From NCBI GenBank assembly GCA_947650285.1, contig CANTFL010000421.1, positions 83,892 to 147,891 on the forward strand: a DNA stretch of 64,000 bases, in the 5' to 3' direction. Below, piece after piece: positions 53,563-64,000 of the stretch. A program made the translations under genes and the position numbers. Source of the DNA: Hyaloperonospora brassicae (Eukaryota; Oomycota; Peronosporomycetes; Peronosporales; Peronosporaceae). The notes below the pieces were generated by a model. It was not told where the DNA came from. It searched no databases and saw only the letters and a program-made list of their open reading frames with translations. Numbering within the stretch: position 1 is the stretch's first letter; each line of letters opens with the position of its first letter.

Positions 53563-54001
53563 TGTAACGGGGTAGCCCACTCATTAAATTGTCACTAAAA
53601 AGAACATGATTATACAGAATATTATATTGAATACTCGTTTAACAATATCACTAAGTATAGTGATATTGTTAGATGACCGAAGGGTCTGCTCATTGGTTAA
53701 TGTTGTGATGCAATCAATCTATCAATCGATGCTAGACGCGCGCAATGGCTGGTGAGTATATGCCATCATACGTTTAATTAAAATAATACGATTAAGTAAG
53801 GACAAACAGAGACAATGAGAGTTATAGGACTTAATTGTATGAAAAAAAGTTTTACTCTTACCAGTGACTAGAGTCTTTATCTTAGTCGTTATCTTGCTTT
53901 GTGTAGTGATCACACTTTACTCGGCACTGACCTTCACGCTTGTCAGTGAGAGTTTACTCTTAACTGCCAGACTAGTACGTAGCCGTCGGTGCCCCCTTAC
54001 A
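53563..54001 (+). repeat. 5' LTR of element D (439 bp)
   Basis: It starts TGTAACGGGGTAGCCC and ends GCCCCCTTACA, followed by CC and a primer-site-like TGGTGGTCCTTCAGAGTCC (54004-54021). It contains a 13-bp-arm hairpin at 53641-53653/53658-53670 with loop AGTA. Confidence 0.8.
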
Positions 54002-54057
54002 CCTGGTGGTCCTTCAGAGTCCGTCCAAGGACTACAATCGCATCGCCCAACATGAAC

Positions 54058-55122
54058 ATGTTAGACCAAAGTCGAAGGCGACAGATTTCACGGAACACGT
54101 GAAAGCTATTTTTTGTTAAACAATGTCGAATGGAGTGCGATCAAAAGAATGAGTTGTACGGTTATAAAATAAGCTATCAGGGCCATGCTATCCTCAAGGG
54201 ATAGAGACTTGCACCATTCGTCATTGGCAAATTCTTGCAGCGAGAACTTGACGAATCGTGAGCGCAGGGGACCTTGTTGCAACAACAAGATCACCAGAGG
54301 ACTGAAACTGTAAGGAAAAACAGTCTCAGTCCGCATAGTCGACGCGTAGGCATCGACGGGAATCTCTTAATCTAGAGATATTCAAGTATTGGAGAGTCGA
54401 GGAAGACTCCATGTTAAGATGGTTCGCCGAGGTCGACGGATCCATCAAGGACCGTCGCATCAACAACGAGCGAATGATAGTCGCATTCGCTCAGTCCTAC
54501 TTGGCAAGTGACGCCAGTAATCGGGCCATGAACCTCAAGTTACACGACCCGAACGTTTTCGAGTCGTTAGACGTCTTCAAGACCCTGATCAGTGAGACGT
54601 TTGAGCCTCCCAGGGCAGAGTTCAGGACACTATCTGAACTCCTCGGAATCAAAAAAAGGTAAGCGTAAGGTTCACGCTTACGCTCAGCATGTACGCTACC
54701 TTGCAAGCTGCATGGTAGAGAACCGTGTTAGTGAATTTGTAAAGATCACAATATTCATCCAAGGTATTGCAGATGGTCCTGTCAGGGACCACCTGTTCCG
54801 CGGAGAGATAAAGACGCTCTCCGAAGCGATCTACGCTGCGAAGCAGGAAGACTTAAGTCTGAGACAGGCTTACACTACGCTGACTCCCTATCGTCCGTAG
54901 AGACGATCAGCGGTCGGAGGTCCAGAACCAATGGACCTATGTAATGTCGAGGGCGAGAAACCTCGTTCTGCGAATGACAAGCGATCGGTAAGATGCCATA
55001 GCTGTCATAAGCTGGAAAACTACGCATATGAATGCAGTATCCCTCTCTCAGAACCCCGTGGTGCTGAGCGCAGTAACCGTCCACCAATTAGAAGAACTGC
55101 AAAGCCGCAACAGCGAGATTAA
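54058..55122 (+). pseudogene. Gag of element D
   Basis: The start (from 54054) is frameshifted early. The frame 54411-54662 has LRWFAEVDGSIKDRRINNER and LKLHDPNVFESLDVFKTLI. A run of seven A at about 54650 shifts the frame. 54592-54900 then has KKGKRKVHAYAQHVRYLAS and GIADGPVRDHLFRGEIKTL. After a stop, the knuckle CHSCHKLENYAYEC has Asn where the zinc-binding His belongs (about 54995-55040). Confidence 0.75.
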
Positions 55123-55149
55123 CCATCAAAAAATATGTTGGGGTCAGTA

Positions 55150-55755
55150 GAGGTGGAGAACCCTACTGATCCAACAACATCGAGAGAATTGGCAAATCTC
55201 TTGACGAAGGTTACTCCCGATACGAAGTCACTGTGTGTCTCTGCACCTTGGTGATGAAGTGTTCCTCATCACCTTGACGTTGATAGTGACAAAGGACTTG
55301 TCACTTCGCGCCCTAGTTAACTGTGGGGCGTCGAACAACTTTGTTCGTCGCCAGTCACAAGAGGCTGGAAGTATCAACTTCGTGGAGAGGGAGATCCCTT
55401 TAACGAGAATGACCGTGCGCCTTGCGACATGCGCATCGGTCACTGTATGAAATTTGTATTCGGAATCTACTACACGTTAAAGGATGAACAGTACGATGAT
55501 GAATTCATCGTACTCGACCTGGATGATAAATTTGATGTCATCCTAGGACTACCTTGGATCAGGAGATACGAGCCAAGGGTGAGCTGGCACCATCGATCAG
55601 TTTCGATACCGTCTACTTGTTCACCAGATGGCCATTTGATGAACGTCTTGGAACGCTTACAATTGTGTTGGTGTACTGCGAGTAAGTGCGATGGTCTCAC
55701 TTGTTGTACGGTCGTTAGCACGACTGTACAAGACCACAGTGTAAAAAATCACTGC
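55150..55755 (+). pseudogene. Protease of element D, catalytic Asp lost
   Basis: The frame 55235-55450 has LSLRALVNCGASNNFVRRQS. Compared with B (LVDCGAS), the catalytic Asp is Asn (AAC for GAC). A second frame has FIVLDLDDKFDVILGLPWIR. The gene is cut off downstream by the nested LTR at 55756. Confidence 0.75.
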
Positions 55756-56890
55756 TGTGGTGGATTGGTGATCACAAATTCCTTGTGATCCGAAATCTCC
55801 ACTGGCGCACAGAAGACCGACTAACGGAGAGGGTACCCCAATTACGTGCTCTATGTCGATTTGCTCACCTTGTGTACCCATCGATGGGACGGATTGCGCT
55901 CGTCTTGGTGGACTCGAGTAGAAGATGAACTTGACCTTTTTAGGATTAGGTGTTGATTGGGTGAAAATTCTTCACTTTGACTAACGTGGGGTGAATCGAG
56001 TGGAAACTCTTCACTCGATCGCAAGAACACTTGGGCGTTCTCCCAGAGTTGTCTGTATCCAAACGCATTTTTTAATTTGCGAGCCTTCAGACCACTTGAG
56101 CCGTCTCGCGATCTTATATAAGAGCCGTTACGTTCCCCTCTTTCATGTCGCAGCTAAAAGGAGGTGAGAGCTAATGTTCCTCCTGGACAAACAATTCAAA
56201 ATAGAAGTTTGTAAAAACGCGGGTGGCTCTCTATTTGACGGGAGGCCGAATTTATTGTCGGAAGAAGTCGACGCGTGTCTTTAGTTGTAAAGTCAATTTG
56301 TTCAATTTCAACGAGCCAAATCCAAATCCTATGACTATGCTTATCTCTTCGCTAGATCTCTGTTGCATATCTCCTGTCCATCTCATTCACCTCTAGCATC
56401 ATGTGGTCCACAGCATACCCTCCGTGAATCGCGGTATGTGATCCGCGATAATTATGTGTCCACAAAATCAATCAGTACACACCCAGGATTGATCGCGGTC
56501 AATCTTTCTATCCTCTGATCGGGCATCCACCATCGAATCGCCGTCACTTGTGAGACCTCGCATGTTTGATGATATTTGCGTTCCACGTCTCCAGCTTGCT
56601 TCCATATTTACCTATTTTCCACTTTCGTTAGCAATCCAGCGCTCCGGATGATGTTAACCTCTTGAGTTATCCGGTACTTGTAATTTGGTGATCCAAACCC
56701 TTGATCGCGGGTTGCGATCGGTCGATAATCGATTCTCGGCTACAATCCTTCTCGACCGTTCGGTAGATAAAATCGAATAACTATAACATCCGTTATCTGT
56801 CACTCAGTCGTCTGATTCCATCCCGCGTCCCAATGCCGCGCTTTAATATCGTGATCACTTTATAACACTTCATTGAGAAGAAATCTTCCA
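55756..56890 (-). repeat. Solo LTR of the E1 family nested in element D
   Basis: It starts TGTGGTGGATTGGTGATC, matching the start of the E1 LTR at 18367, and follows the E1 LTR block by block (ACTTGGGCGTTCTCCCAGAG, ACCACTTGAGCCGTCTCGCG, GTCGACGCGTGTCTTTAGTT) to TCTTCCA at 56890. B homology stops at the left border and resumes at about 56893. Flanking 5-mers (ACTGC, TCACC) do not match. It is clearly diverged from the E1 LTRs and lacks the 16-bp tandem array. Confidence 0.8.
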
Positions 56891-56892
56891 TC

Positions 56893-58740
56893 ACCCTGTG
56901 GATGTGACTTCCCAGGAAGTAAACGAGACAGTGAATGCCTTGGGTAATGACGGATCAAGAGTAGGCGCGTACATGCTTATATAACATTCAAATCTAACTT
57001 CGAAGATAACTCGATTGCCGACGCTAGAACCGAAATGGTTCTTGCGTGATCTGCGTAGCGGCAAAGTCAAGCAGATCTGTGCACTCGTCGCGGAGGACGA
57101 GTACTTTACCGATATTCGATCAGCAACGGTGTTTACTATGACCGAGAGGGTTCTCAGCAGTTCATCGATGGACAATAGCGTCATCGATGAGAAGACTTGG
57201 ATTGAGCGATACACGTCTCAATCCTGGGAGTCAATTCAGGCAAATCCTTTGTATAAGGATTTGATCGAATTCAAGGATTTGTTCCCTGAATCCGTGCCAA
57301 GCGAGTTGCCTAAGGACAAAGGCACTCGACACGAGATCAAGCTCAGACTGGGCTCGAAGTACTGTGTCATGAAGCGTTGGCCACAGCCTCGTGAACAAGT
57401 ACTAGCGATCGACAAGTTCTTTGCCGATCGCTTAGCAGCGGGTCATGTGAGGGAATCAACTTCCTCCTACAGCTCTCCGACCTTCTGTGTGCGAAAGGCC
57501 ACAGGAAGATGGCGGATAGTGCGCGCGTTCAACAAGTTGAACGCTGCAACGGTACCGGCTCAGACGCCGATACCGAGGAAGGACGTAATCATAGATGGTA
57601 TGTCAAAGAGTACCATCTTTTCGTCCATGGATCTGATGGATGGGTTCTATCAGATCCTCATGCGTGAACGGGACTTCCCGTTCACGGCAGTGAGCACTTT
57701 CAGCGGTTTGTTGGGGGAGTAGCAAGTGATGCCACATGGGCTGAGTAATTCCCCTGCAACATTCAACAGATGTGTTACAAATCTATTGAGACCGGCGCGA
57801 GACTTCGCACCGAGTTACTTCGACGATGTGTTCGTCCATAGCCGGGCTATGGACGGAATGACGGACGTTGAGGTTCATAGAACTCACGTTCGTCAGGTTC
57901 TTCAACTTGTGCGCAAGCAGAAGTTGTACGCAAACCTCAAGTAGTGTATATTCGCGGCTAGCGAAATAACACTTCTTGGGTACATCGTGGGTAAACACGG
58001 CGTACGCCCCGATCCCGAAAAGATCAAGGCGATCACCGACTGGCCAGTGCCAGTCGATGTAAAGGGACTTCGGAATTTTTTTGAGCTAGCGGCGTGCTGG
58101 CATAATTACTCGCGCAACTACGCCGAGATGACTGTTCATCTTTCTTGCTTGCTCAAGAAAAATGTCAAATGGTCATGGAACGCTGAGTGCCAGCGTTACT
58201 TAAATGCATCAAGAAAAGCTTGATGCAATCGCCCATCTTGGCGATTGCCGACCAGGAGAGACCGTTTCACGTGGTCTGTAACGCCATCAATTTTGCAATC
58301 GGCTGTGCGTTGATGCAGTATGACACAGACGACGCTGAGCTCGTCGTCCCCTATCAATCGCGTCAGCCGCATCCAGCCGAACGCAATTACCCAGTGCATG
58401 ACAAGGAAGTCCTGTCATGAAGTACGCACTGGCTAAGCTCCGCGTCTATCTCCTCGGATATAGACCATTTATTGTATGTACGAAACATGCGTCACTACGC
58501 ACGGCCGTAAACAGTCCACACCTCTCGCAACGAATGGCGAGGTGGCTGTCTTTCTTCGCGGAGTACAACTTCTCCGTGGAATACAAACCAGGACGACTTA
58601 ACGTCGTCGCTGATGCGTTATTATGTCGGCCCAATTTCGAGCCGACAACACGCGCCAATAGTGAAGCCTTGATCACTGTTGCAGCACTGTCAGTCAGTGT
58701 GCCGTCATCGCCTTTACTCTACGACGTGCGGATGGCATAA
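56893..58740 (+). pseudogene. RT and RNase H of element D
   Basis: The frame 57015-57722 has the finger and palm motifs (SSPTFCVRKATGRWRIVRAF, SSMDLMDGFYQILM). TAG stops at 57720 and 57942 are at exactly the same codons as in B. 57726-57944 has SYFDDVFVHSRAM. RNase H continues in other frames (58187-58420 FHVVCNAINFAIGCAL, where both Asp of B are Asn; 58417-58740 with HASLRTAVNSPHLS). From about 57180 to 58065 it differs from B at only about 3 percent of bases, against roughly a fifth elsewhere. Confidence 0.85.
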
Positions 58741-58833
58741 TCAGTGGATATTATTCTCCTTCGTTTAATGGGTCACCTTGCGAACCCATCTCGTAAATCT
58801 TTGTTGGATCTGCCGGCTCTATAGCGTTCCTCG

Positions 58834-59640
58834 TTGGATCGGTATACGACTGGCAATAGCCTGCAGTACTACACAGCATCTGCCGACGATACACCTCGTG
58901 TCGTCGTTCCCGATCATGATGATTTGCGTTTACGCATCATGTTCGAATGTCACGATGCGCTCTCAGGCGGGCATCGTGGTAGGGAAAAGACCTACCTTAC
59001 GGTAAGTCGAAACTTTTACTGGCCCCGCCAGTATCAGTTCGTACGCAAGTACATTCGTTTTTGCGAGGTCTGTCAATGGGTGAAGCCTAGTCCTCCATCC
59101 CGTGCTCCACTGCATCCTCTACATATCCCGGCAGAGTGCTGGCAGTCCGTTTCAATGGACTTCGTCTTCGGTTTTCCCGAAGACGCTCACAAGAATAATG
59201 CTATTCTTGTGTTCGTGGATGGTTTCAGCAAGAAGATGCATCGTGCTGGGGTTCATGGGACAATAACTGCACATAGATACGCGCGTTTCTTCATCGACAC
59301 AGTCTTTTGACTCCACAGATTATGCCGTGAACTCGTATCCGACCTTGATCCTCGGTTCACGGCGTATTTTTGGCAATCCGTGTTCCGTTCACTCGAAACA
59401 CGACTAAAGATGTCCACATCTGACCATCCCGAAACAGATTGTTAGACGGAACGTGCTAACCGTTTCCTCGAAGAAATACTTTGCAGATATGTTCACTCGT
59501 TCTCGATTTAAAGTGATTTCTTGCCGATGGTCGAATTTGACATCAACAATTCCGTGCATGCGTCAACAACGCATACACCGTTCTACGTGAATGGCTTACG
59601 CCACCCACGTATTACCGCCCTTTTATAGAGTGACTCTGGT
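58834..59640 (+). pseudogene. Integrase of element D
   Basis: The frame 58834-59310 has the zinc domain (HDALSGGHRGREKTYLTVSR ... CEVCQW) and SMDFVFGFPEDAHKN. After a TGA (59308) come VSDLDPRF (VSDRDPRF in B) and SDHPETDC-stop-TERANR. Catalytic acids are present but frames and stops make it inactive. Confidence 0.75.
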
Positions 59641-59886
59641 TTAGGGGGGAGGGAATCGCTCGAGCAAAAACCGTTCGGCTTTTGCTCATCATGTATCATC
59701 GCACATGCCGATACCTTCGATGTCGATGTCGATCAGGTCGACATCGAAGAAGTTGATCTTAGCAATAGCAATGACGCTGCTGCTACTTCAGACAATGATG
59801 ACGATGCTGGGATATTCAGCATCGTCAACGATTATTCCAGCAAGGAAGAAGACAACCTCGCTGAAGAAGAGAAGAACCTCTAAGCA

Positions 59887-60730
59887 GTGCGCACGAAACG
59901 CACTAAAAGACTAAACAACGAGTCAGCAGAGAACTTTCTGCTAACTCGAGAGGCGGTAGTCCGTTTCGTTCAGGACTCCATCGCAAATGCGGTGGACCGT
60001 CAGAAACGGAATGCAGACAAGAATGGAAGAGCAAATGTTCCTTCATTTAATGTTAACGACCTAGTACTACTGTCTACGTCAAACTTACCTGGACATGCAG
60101 TCACTAATGTCGGCAGTAGTAAAAAAACTGATGATCTACATTGGTCTATTTCGAGTATTGCACCGCAAAGGCAACGCATACACGATTGAGTTGCCTCGCC
60201 GGATGCGCACGCATCCTACGCTTTATGCTGGTCGTCTCCGTCTGTGCTATCAGTACGAGGCCTCATCGAGAGCGGAGATGGCCATCACGTTCAATAATCC
60301 CAACAGATTCTGGTGATCACGGAACCAACACTCAAGTTGGTCCTTTAGCAACGCAGTCTCGCGACGAGCCGCCTCTTGCCCGACCCGCAAAAGGCGCGTC
60401 TCGCGTTCATGATCAAGCTGAGCGAATGCGAAATCCAATCGGTCTTTCTTCCGATCGGCACGAAGACGTCGTACGGTTGACAACAAGTCGTGTCGACGAT
60501 CGTATTTGTGATCGATGTCCTCCCTAAACTCGTTTTTGTAACGTTCATGGTTATCCAAAGTCTCATGCAGTCCCAGTAGCTGAGCCGGACCTTTTCTATC
60601 AACCACCACCGGAGCCACTAGTAGATTCTTCTGGTGGTCGACGCTTTCATGTGGGTCGCATCTTGAGCCACCGCGCGAATAACGGGAAGCGTACAACTTA
60701 CCTTATGCGCTGTCGAGAGTAACCACCTTC
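59887..60730 (+). pseudogene. Integrase C-terminus and chromodomain start of element D
   Basis: The frame 59887-60189 has RFVQDSIANAVDRQKRNADK as in B. The next frame has YIGLFRVLHRKGNAYTIELP, where GPF has become GLF, then RTHPTLYAGRLRLCYQYEAS. The chromodomain start PPPEPLVDSSGGRRFHVGRI appears near 60610-60665 in another frame and breaks off. Confidence 0.7.
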
Positions 60731-61576
60731 GTATGACTGCTAGAATAGTCCGTCGTATCTGAAGGCTTATGTTGAGGGTCTCGTCCACCTGTACGACTAG
60801 ACTCATTCGATTGGCCCTCGAATCCATCGGTAAACACGCGCTTTTGGCGCTTGTAGAATAATTGCAAGTTTGCAATCGCGTCCCGCATCTCAGCCGAGAT
60901 TTGTGCCCTTCCCCAGGGCGAACTAAGGAAATACACGTCCCTATGTGCACGTTGTGAGTTGTCAACACAACTCGCACAAGGATCACCCACGTGAGGCAAG
61001 AAATGCCTGCCTCACTCGACAAACGATGCAGCCGATACCTTGCACCTGTTGGAGTTCGTTTCTTAAACTTGATGCGTACTGCATCAAAATTTCGGAGCCA
61101 TTCTTCTCGTCAGAAATTCTTGACATTTTGGACGAACGCGTTACACGAAGCCGAAAGCGAGTTTTTGTCACGCTTTTGGCTACCGTTGTACCATCGATGC
61201 TTTAGGAAAGCATCAAGATAGAAGTCTTCTTCGGCGCGAAAGTTCTTCGCGCTGGAACTCAAGCCACGAAGCTCGCTCGCATCGAATAATGGATTTCGAT
61301 AATGCTGACTTGTTTCGTGAGACAAGCTATTGATGATCTGACAGGCAAACGTCACGACTTCAGCTCATCACGATTCGACGTGGCATCTTTGCCGGTACCA
61401 CGGGTTTCAATATGACGACGGCTCGCGCCATCGTCAACGCGCTCGTGCGAGGCCGCACGAGTTGATCGCGGTGATGAGTAAATATGCTCATCAATATATT
61501 CATCATCACTGCCGAACAGACTGTGACGCATGTAGCGAGTCCGTACGTTAGGCACGTCTCTCGATGAACGAGGCAC
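60250..61576 (-). pseudogene. Antisense ORF of element D
   Basis: Minus-strand frames repeat the order seen in B. 61352-61576 has RHSLFGSDDEYIDEHIYSSP. 61110-61355 has KNFRAEEDFYLDAFLKHRWY and DKNSLSASCNAFVQNVKNF. 60703-60999 has CASCVDNSQRAHRDVYFLSS and EMRDAIANLQLFYKRQKRVF. 60250-60696 is a 148-codon charged coil (RRLRADRKKDRLDFAFAQLD). Differences to B in the central part are mostly E/D, R/K, V/A, L/I and N/S exchanges. It carries one stop (B has Gly) and frameshifts. Confidence 0.6.
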
Positions 61577-61917
61577 CGCAGGTGAACGCGATGCCTCTAA
61601 AGGCTTTTGCGAGTCAGACAGATCTGACCCGCCAGATTAGCTGACCCCTAACTTGGGTCCACTGTGTGCATGAGGTGCGATACCACATACGCCTGCAGAA
61701 AAACTTGCTGCAGGCAGAGGACGAGCAGCAGAGGGCGAATCGTCTGCCGCAGAGGATAGCGTTGTAGCAGACTGTGTCGTCTTTAAATCTCCCATCTTAA
61801 ACATGTTGACTATGCGAGGCAGGGTCAGGAGTGAATGGATCTAACTAACAAGTGCTCCTCGTCCTATTAGCTCAATGGGTGGCCACAAAAGTTTCAATAG
61901 TGACACGGTGACTATCA

Positions 61918-61931
61918 GTTAAGGGGTGTGA
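61918..61931 (+). other. Polypurine tract of element D
   Basis: TTAAGGGGTGTGA precedes the 3' LTR, as in B. Confidence 0.65.
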
Positions 61932-62422
61932 TGTAACGGGGAAGCCCGTTACATGATATTGTCAGTTAGGCTTAAGTGACAATAAAGAATATTACGATGA
62001 TTATTGTATCAACATTATCACAGAGCATGATGATATTGTTAGATGACCGAAGGGTTCACTCATTGGTTGATATCGTGATGACATCAACCCACCAATCGCT
62101 GCTAGATGCGCGCAATAGGTGGTGAGTAGACGTCATCATACATTTAGTCATATTAGTATAATTAAGTCAGGATAAACAGAGACATAAGATTGATAGGACT
62201 TAATTGTATTAAATAACAGTTTTACTTTTACCAGAGACTAGAGTATTCACTTAGTCTCCTTTCCTTCCTCTGTGTTGGTGCAACACTTAGCAGGTCACTG
62301 ACTATCACTGTTGTCAGTGGAAGTGAACTCCGTACTGGTCAACCAGTACGTTGTCACCAGTGCTTCGTTTCAGTTCACGTACTCATGGCGGTCTTGTACC
62401 ACCAAATGGTGCCACCGTTACA
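61932..62422 (+). repeat. 3' LTR of element D (491 bp)
   Basis: It starts TGTAACGGGGAAGCCCG and ends GTGCCACCGTTACA. It resembles the LTR of A more than its own 5' partner in the last 150 bp (AACTCCGTACTGG block), where it is about 50 bp longer. Confidence 0.75.
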
Positions 62423-64000
62423 GTTGACATGCAGGACGGAATCGGCCATTTTGCTAAATACGAAAATATGATGCACGCGCTGTAGAAGTTTTGCATCTTA
62501 CAAGAACGATGTTGCGTGTGTAGGAAATGAAGAAAGTGTAGTTAGTGACTTTGATATTGATACGCGCGCTAGACGCGTTTCGGCGCCCGCCGGGGGCCTC
62601 GTCAGTAGCTTTAACAATCTAGAAGTGAGGTCTTCCTCTATCCTGCGCCCAACGACTAAGAACCTCCTAGAACTTAGTGTACCCACACAAATCATCCACC
62701 ATAACAACCGAACCCGGCAGCTGGGCGGCGACCTTAGCTGATTATCTAACGGCGATAAAGTGCTGTCCAAGTACTTTAATACTAAGTGTACTCCTTTGCG
62801 ATGTACTGTAAAGTCCCGTCCAAGTACACAACATTCGGATGTCTACTCCTTAGCGAAGTATCTGATAGGTATCATTTTGAGCGGCTGACACGCGCCAGCC
62901 GCCATCTAGCGTACTTAGAACAGCACTGATATATAAATCGGTACACTAGGGGGTACACGTTTCCAAATTTTGTAGCGGTTATTATGTACTGTAGCTGCAC
63001 CATTCAGGTGTCTAATCGTTACAATATCAATCTGGATACGTCGTGTGTGTCACGCACACTTTTATTGAGGCGTTCGTCTGTGTAACTTACTCAATAGTTG
63101 CGTAAACGGGATTCATTTTTTCACATTTCTGATGATTTTTACGCGCTGATCCTGTCAGTGTGATCGTCATTTAGAGTCATACTCCGCAGTTGCACAGAAA
63201 TAGAGTTTGCTCGCTTTGATGCTTTCCCTGTTTATGAAGCTGCCTAACATTCATTCCAACCCTGTCATGTGCTACTATACTGCTTAGCATATACACCGTT
63301 CCATTGCTCCCTGAACCCCGCTTTCGTCGTCGAAGTAAGCACTGTAAATACGTTCCAACTGTCGTGAACCTGGCGCGAGCAGTCATTCGCTTGCAGGAGA
63401 CACCAGAACAGCGAAAGCATAGCATGTTGGCTATGATGAGTCAAGGAATGTGCTGCTTGCGTGGACTTTGCTTGTTGTTTCACCAGCTAACAAGCCCACA
63501 GAGTTCGCAGACTCCCTATATTGCAATCACCACTACACGGCTACACCTTCTTTCGTGTTGATGACATGGATCACACCACCGTCCAAGCTAGCGATGCACA
63601 TGGAAACGTCATCGTAAAACAAACCACGTCATTGTCTCGAATGATGAGGCTCCACCTATTCAGCAGAACCACACTTCGCGCAGCAGCAATTGATTCCCAC
63701 ACGACTCATTAGGTGCGTCTCTGATCAGGTCATGCATCATGTCGAAACCAACGTCTATGCCTGTTGGGCGCCACAATCTGCATATAAATACTAGACAGCC
63801 TCCAAAGCAGTACACCACTTCGCCTCATTTCGTCTTACTTGGACAACGCCTCGATCACTAACGACCAATGGCGCCAAACTTATCGGAGCCACTAGGATAA
63901 TTCTCCGTTGCTGTATCTCGCTTTTGCTCACATATCTGCGTTTCTTGAGTAAATTCGTAAACTGCCGATTGACCCGTCAGTCCCGTGGAGTCGTTGACAC
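62423..64000. other. Unassigned right end of the window
   Basis: A plus-strand frame without a Met (about 62470-62740, with FDIDTRARRVSAPAGGLVSS) and small frames at 63177-63712 are the only open stretches; none is recognised. An imperfect tandem pair of about 55 bp lies at 62767-62870 (TCCAAGTACTTTAATAC... and TCCAAGTACACAACATT..., each with a TACTCCTT block). Confidence 0.4.

Larger units (their letters stand above)
53563..62422 (+). mobile_element. Element D: decayed relative of B with a nested LTR
   Basis: The gene order is that of B. Without the nested 1.1-kb LTR it is about 7.7 kb, close to B. LTRs are 439 and 491 bp. The flanks (TCGGA before, GTTGA after) do not match, so the original target duplication is lost or the ends were exchanged. 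An interval around RT is far more like B than the rest. All genes are broken. Confidence 0.85.

Noticed and set aside
63304..63561. Plus-strand 85-codon frame near the right edge as a secreted or effector gene
   Set aside because: No signal peptide, no RXLR or LFLAK-type motif, and overlapping frames of equal length.

Overview
The window reads as a repeat-dense, gene-poor stretch of an oomycete (Phytophthora-like, Peronosporales) nuclear genome. The basis is family recognition: the gag, protease, RT, integrase and chromodomain motifs match Ty3/Gypsy families typical of Phytophthora, one element has the second (archaeal-type) RNase H described for oomycete Gypsy elements, and a long LINE has an OTU-like motif. 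I found no host protein-coding gene, tRNA, rRNA or CRISPR array I could defend. The species cannot be named from the sequence.

Layout. 1-694: 5' end of a minus-strand Gypsy element (element A: LTR, primer site, start of gag) cut by the window edge. 2478-3145: degenerate LTR of the E1 family. 3367-3835: solo LTR with a perfect 5-bp target duplication. 7092-19590: element E1, a minus-strand ~12.5-kb Gypsy element with 1.22-kb LTRs, decayed gag-pol, a second RNase H and an antisense coiled-coil ORF. 19591-24396: unrecognised, AT-rich. 24397-32039: element F, a decayed plus-strand chromodomain Gypsy element. 32495-33650: a region bounded by inverted repeats with an internal trinucleotide repeat. 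33830-50525: a long minus-strand LINE (ORF1 with zinc knuckle, OTU-like domain, APE endonuclease, RT, zinc-binding tail), split by element B. 40913-48898: element B, the best-preserved Gypsy element. 50969-51358: solo LTR of the B family with a perfect target duplication. 53563-62422: element D, a decayed relative of B carrying a nested E1-family solo LTR. The tail to 64000 is unassigned.

The most unusual signal is not a gene. In the A/B/C/D family and, less regularly, in F, the DNA is tiled with short perfect or near-perfect inverted repeats (arms of about 6-13 bp, loops of 0-10 nt) roughly every 30-60 bp, through LTRs and coding sequence alike. Arms are sometimes changed on both sides between copies so that pairing is kept. 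A second unusual signal is antisense protein-coding potential between the integrase/chromodomain and the 3' LTR: in B and D the antisense protein is conserved mostly by conservative substitutions, and E1 has an independent antisense coiled-coil ORF in the same place.

All pol genes carry stops, frameshifts or lost catalytic residues, so no autonomous element is intact here; B is closest. The insertion order is readable: the LINE came first, B landed in its ORF1, and an E1-family element landed in D and was reduced to a solo LTR. All coordinates of decayed features are approximate, and identity statements are by-eye estimates.
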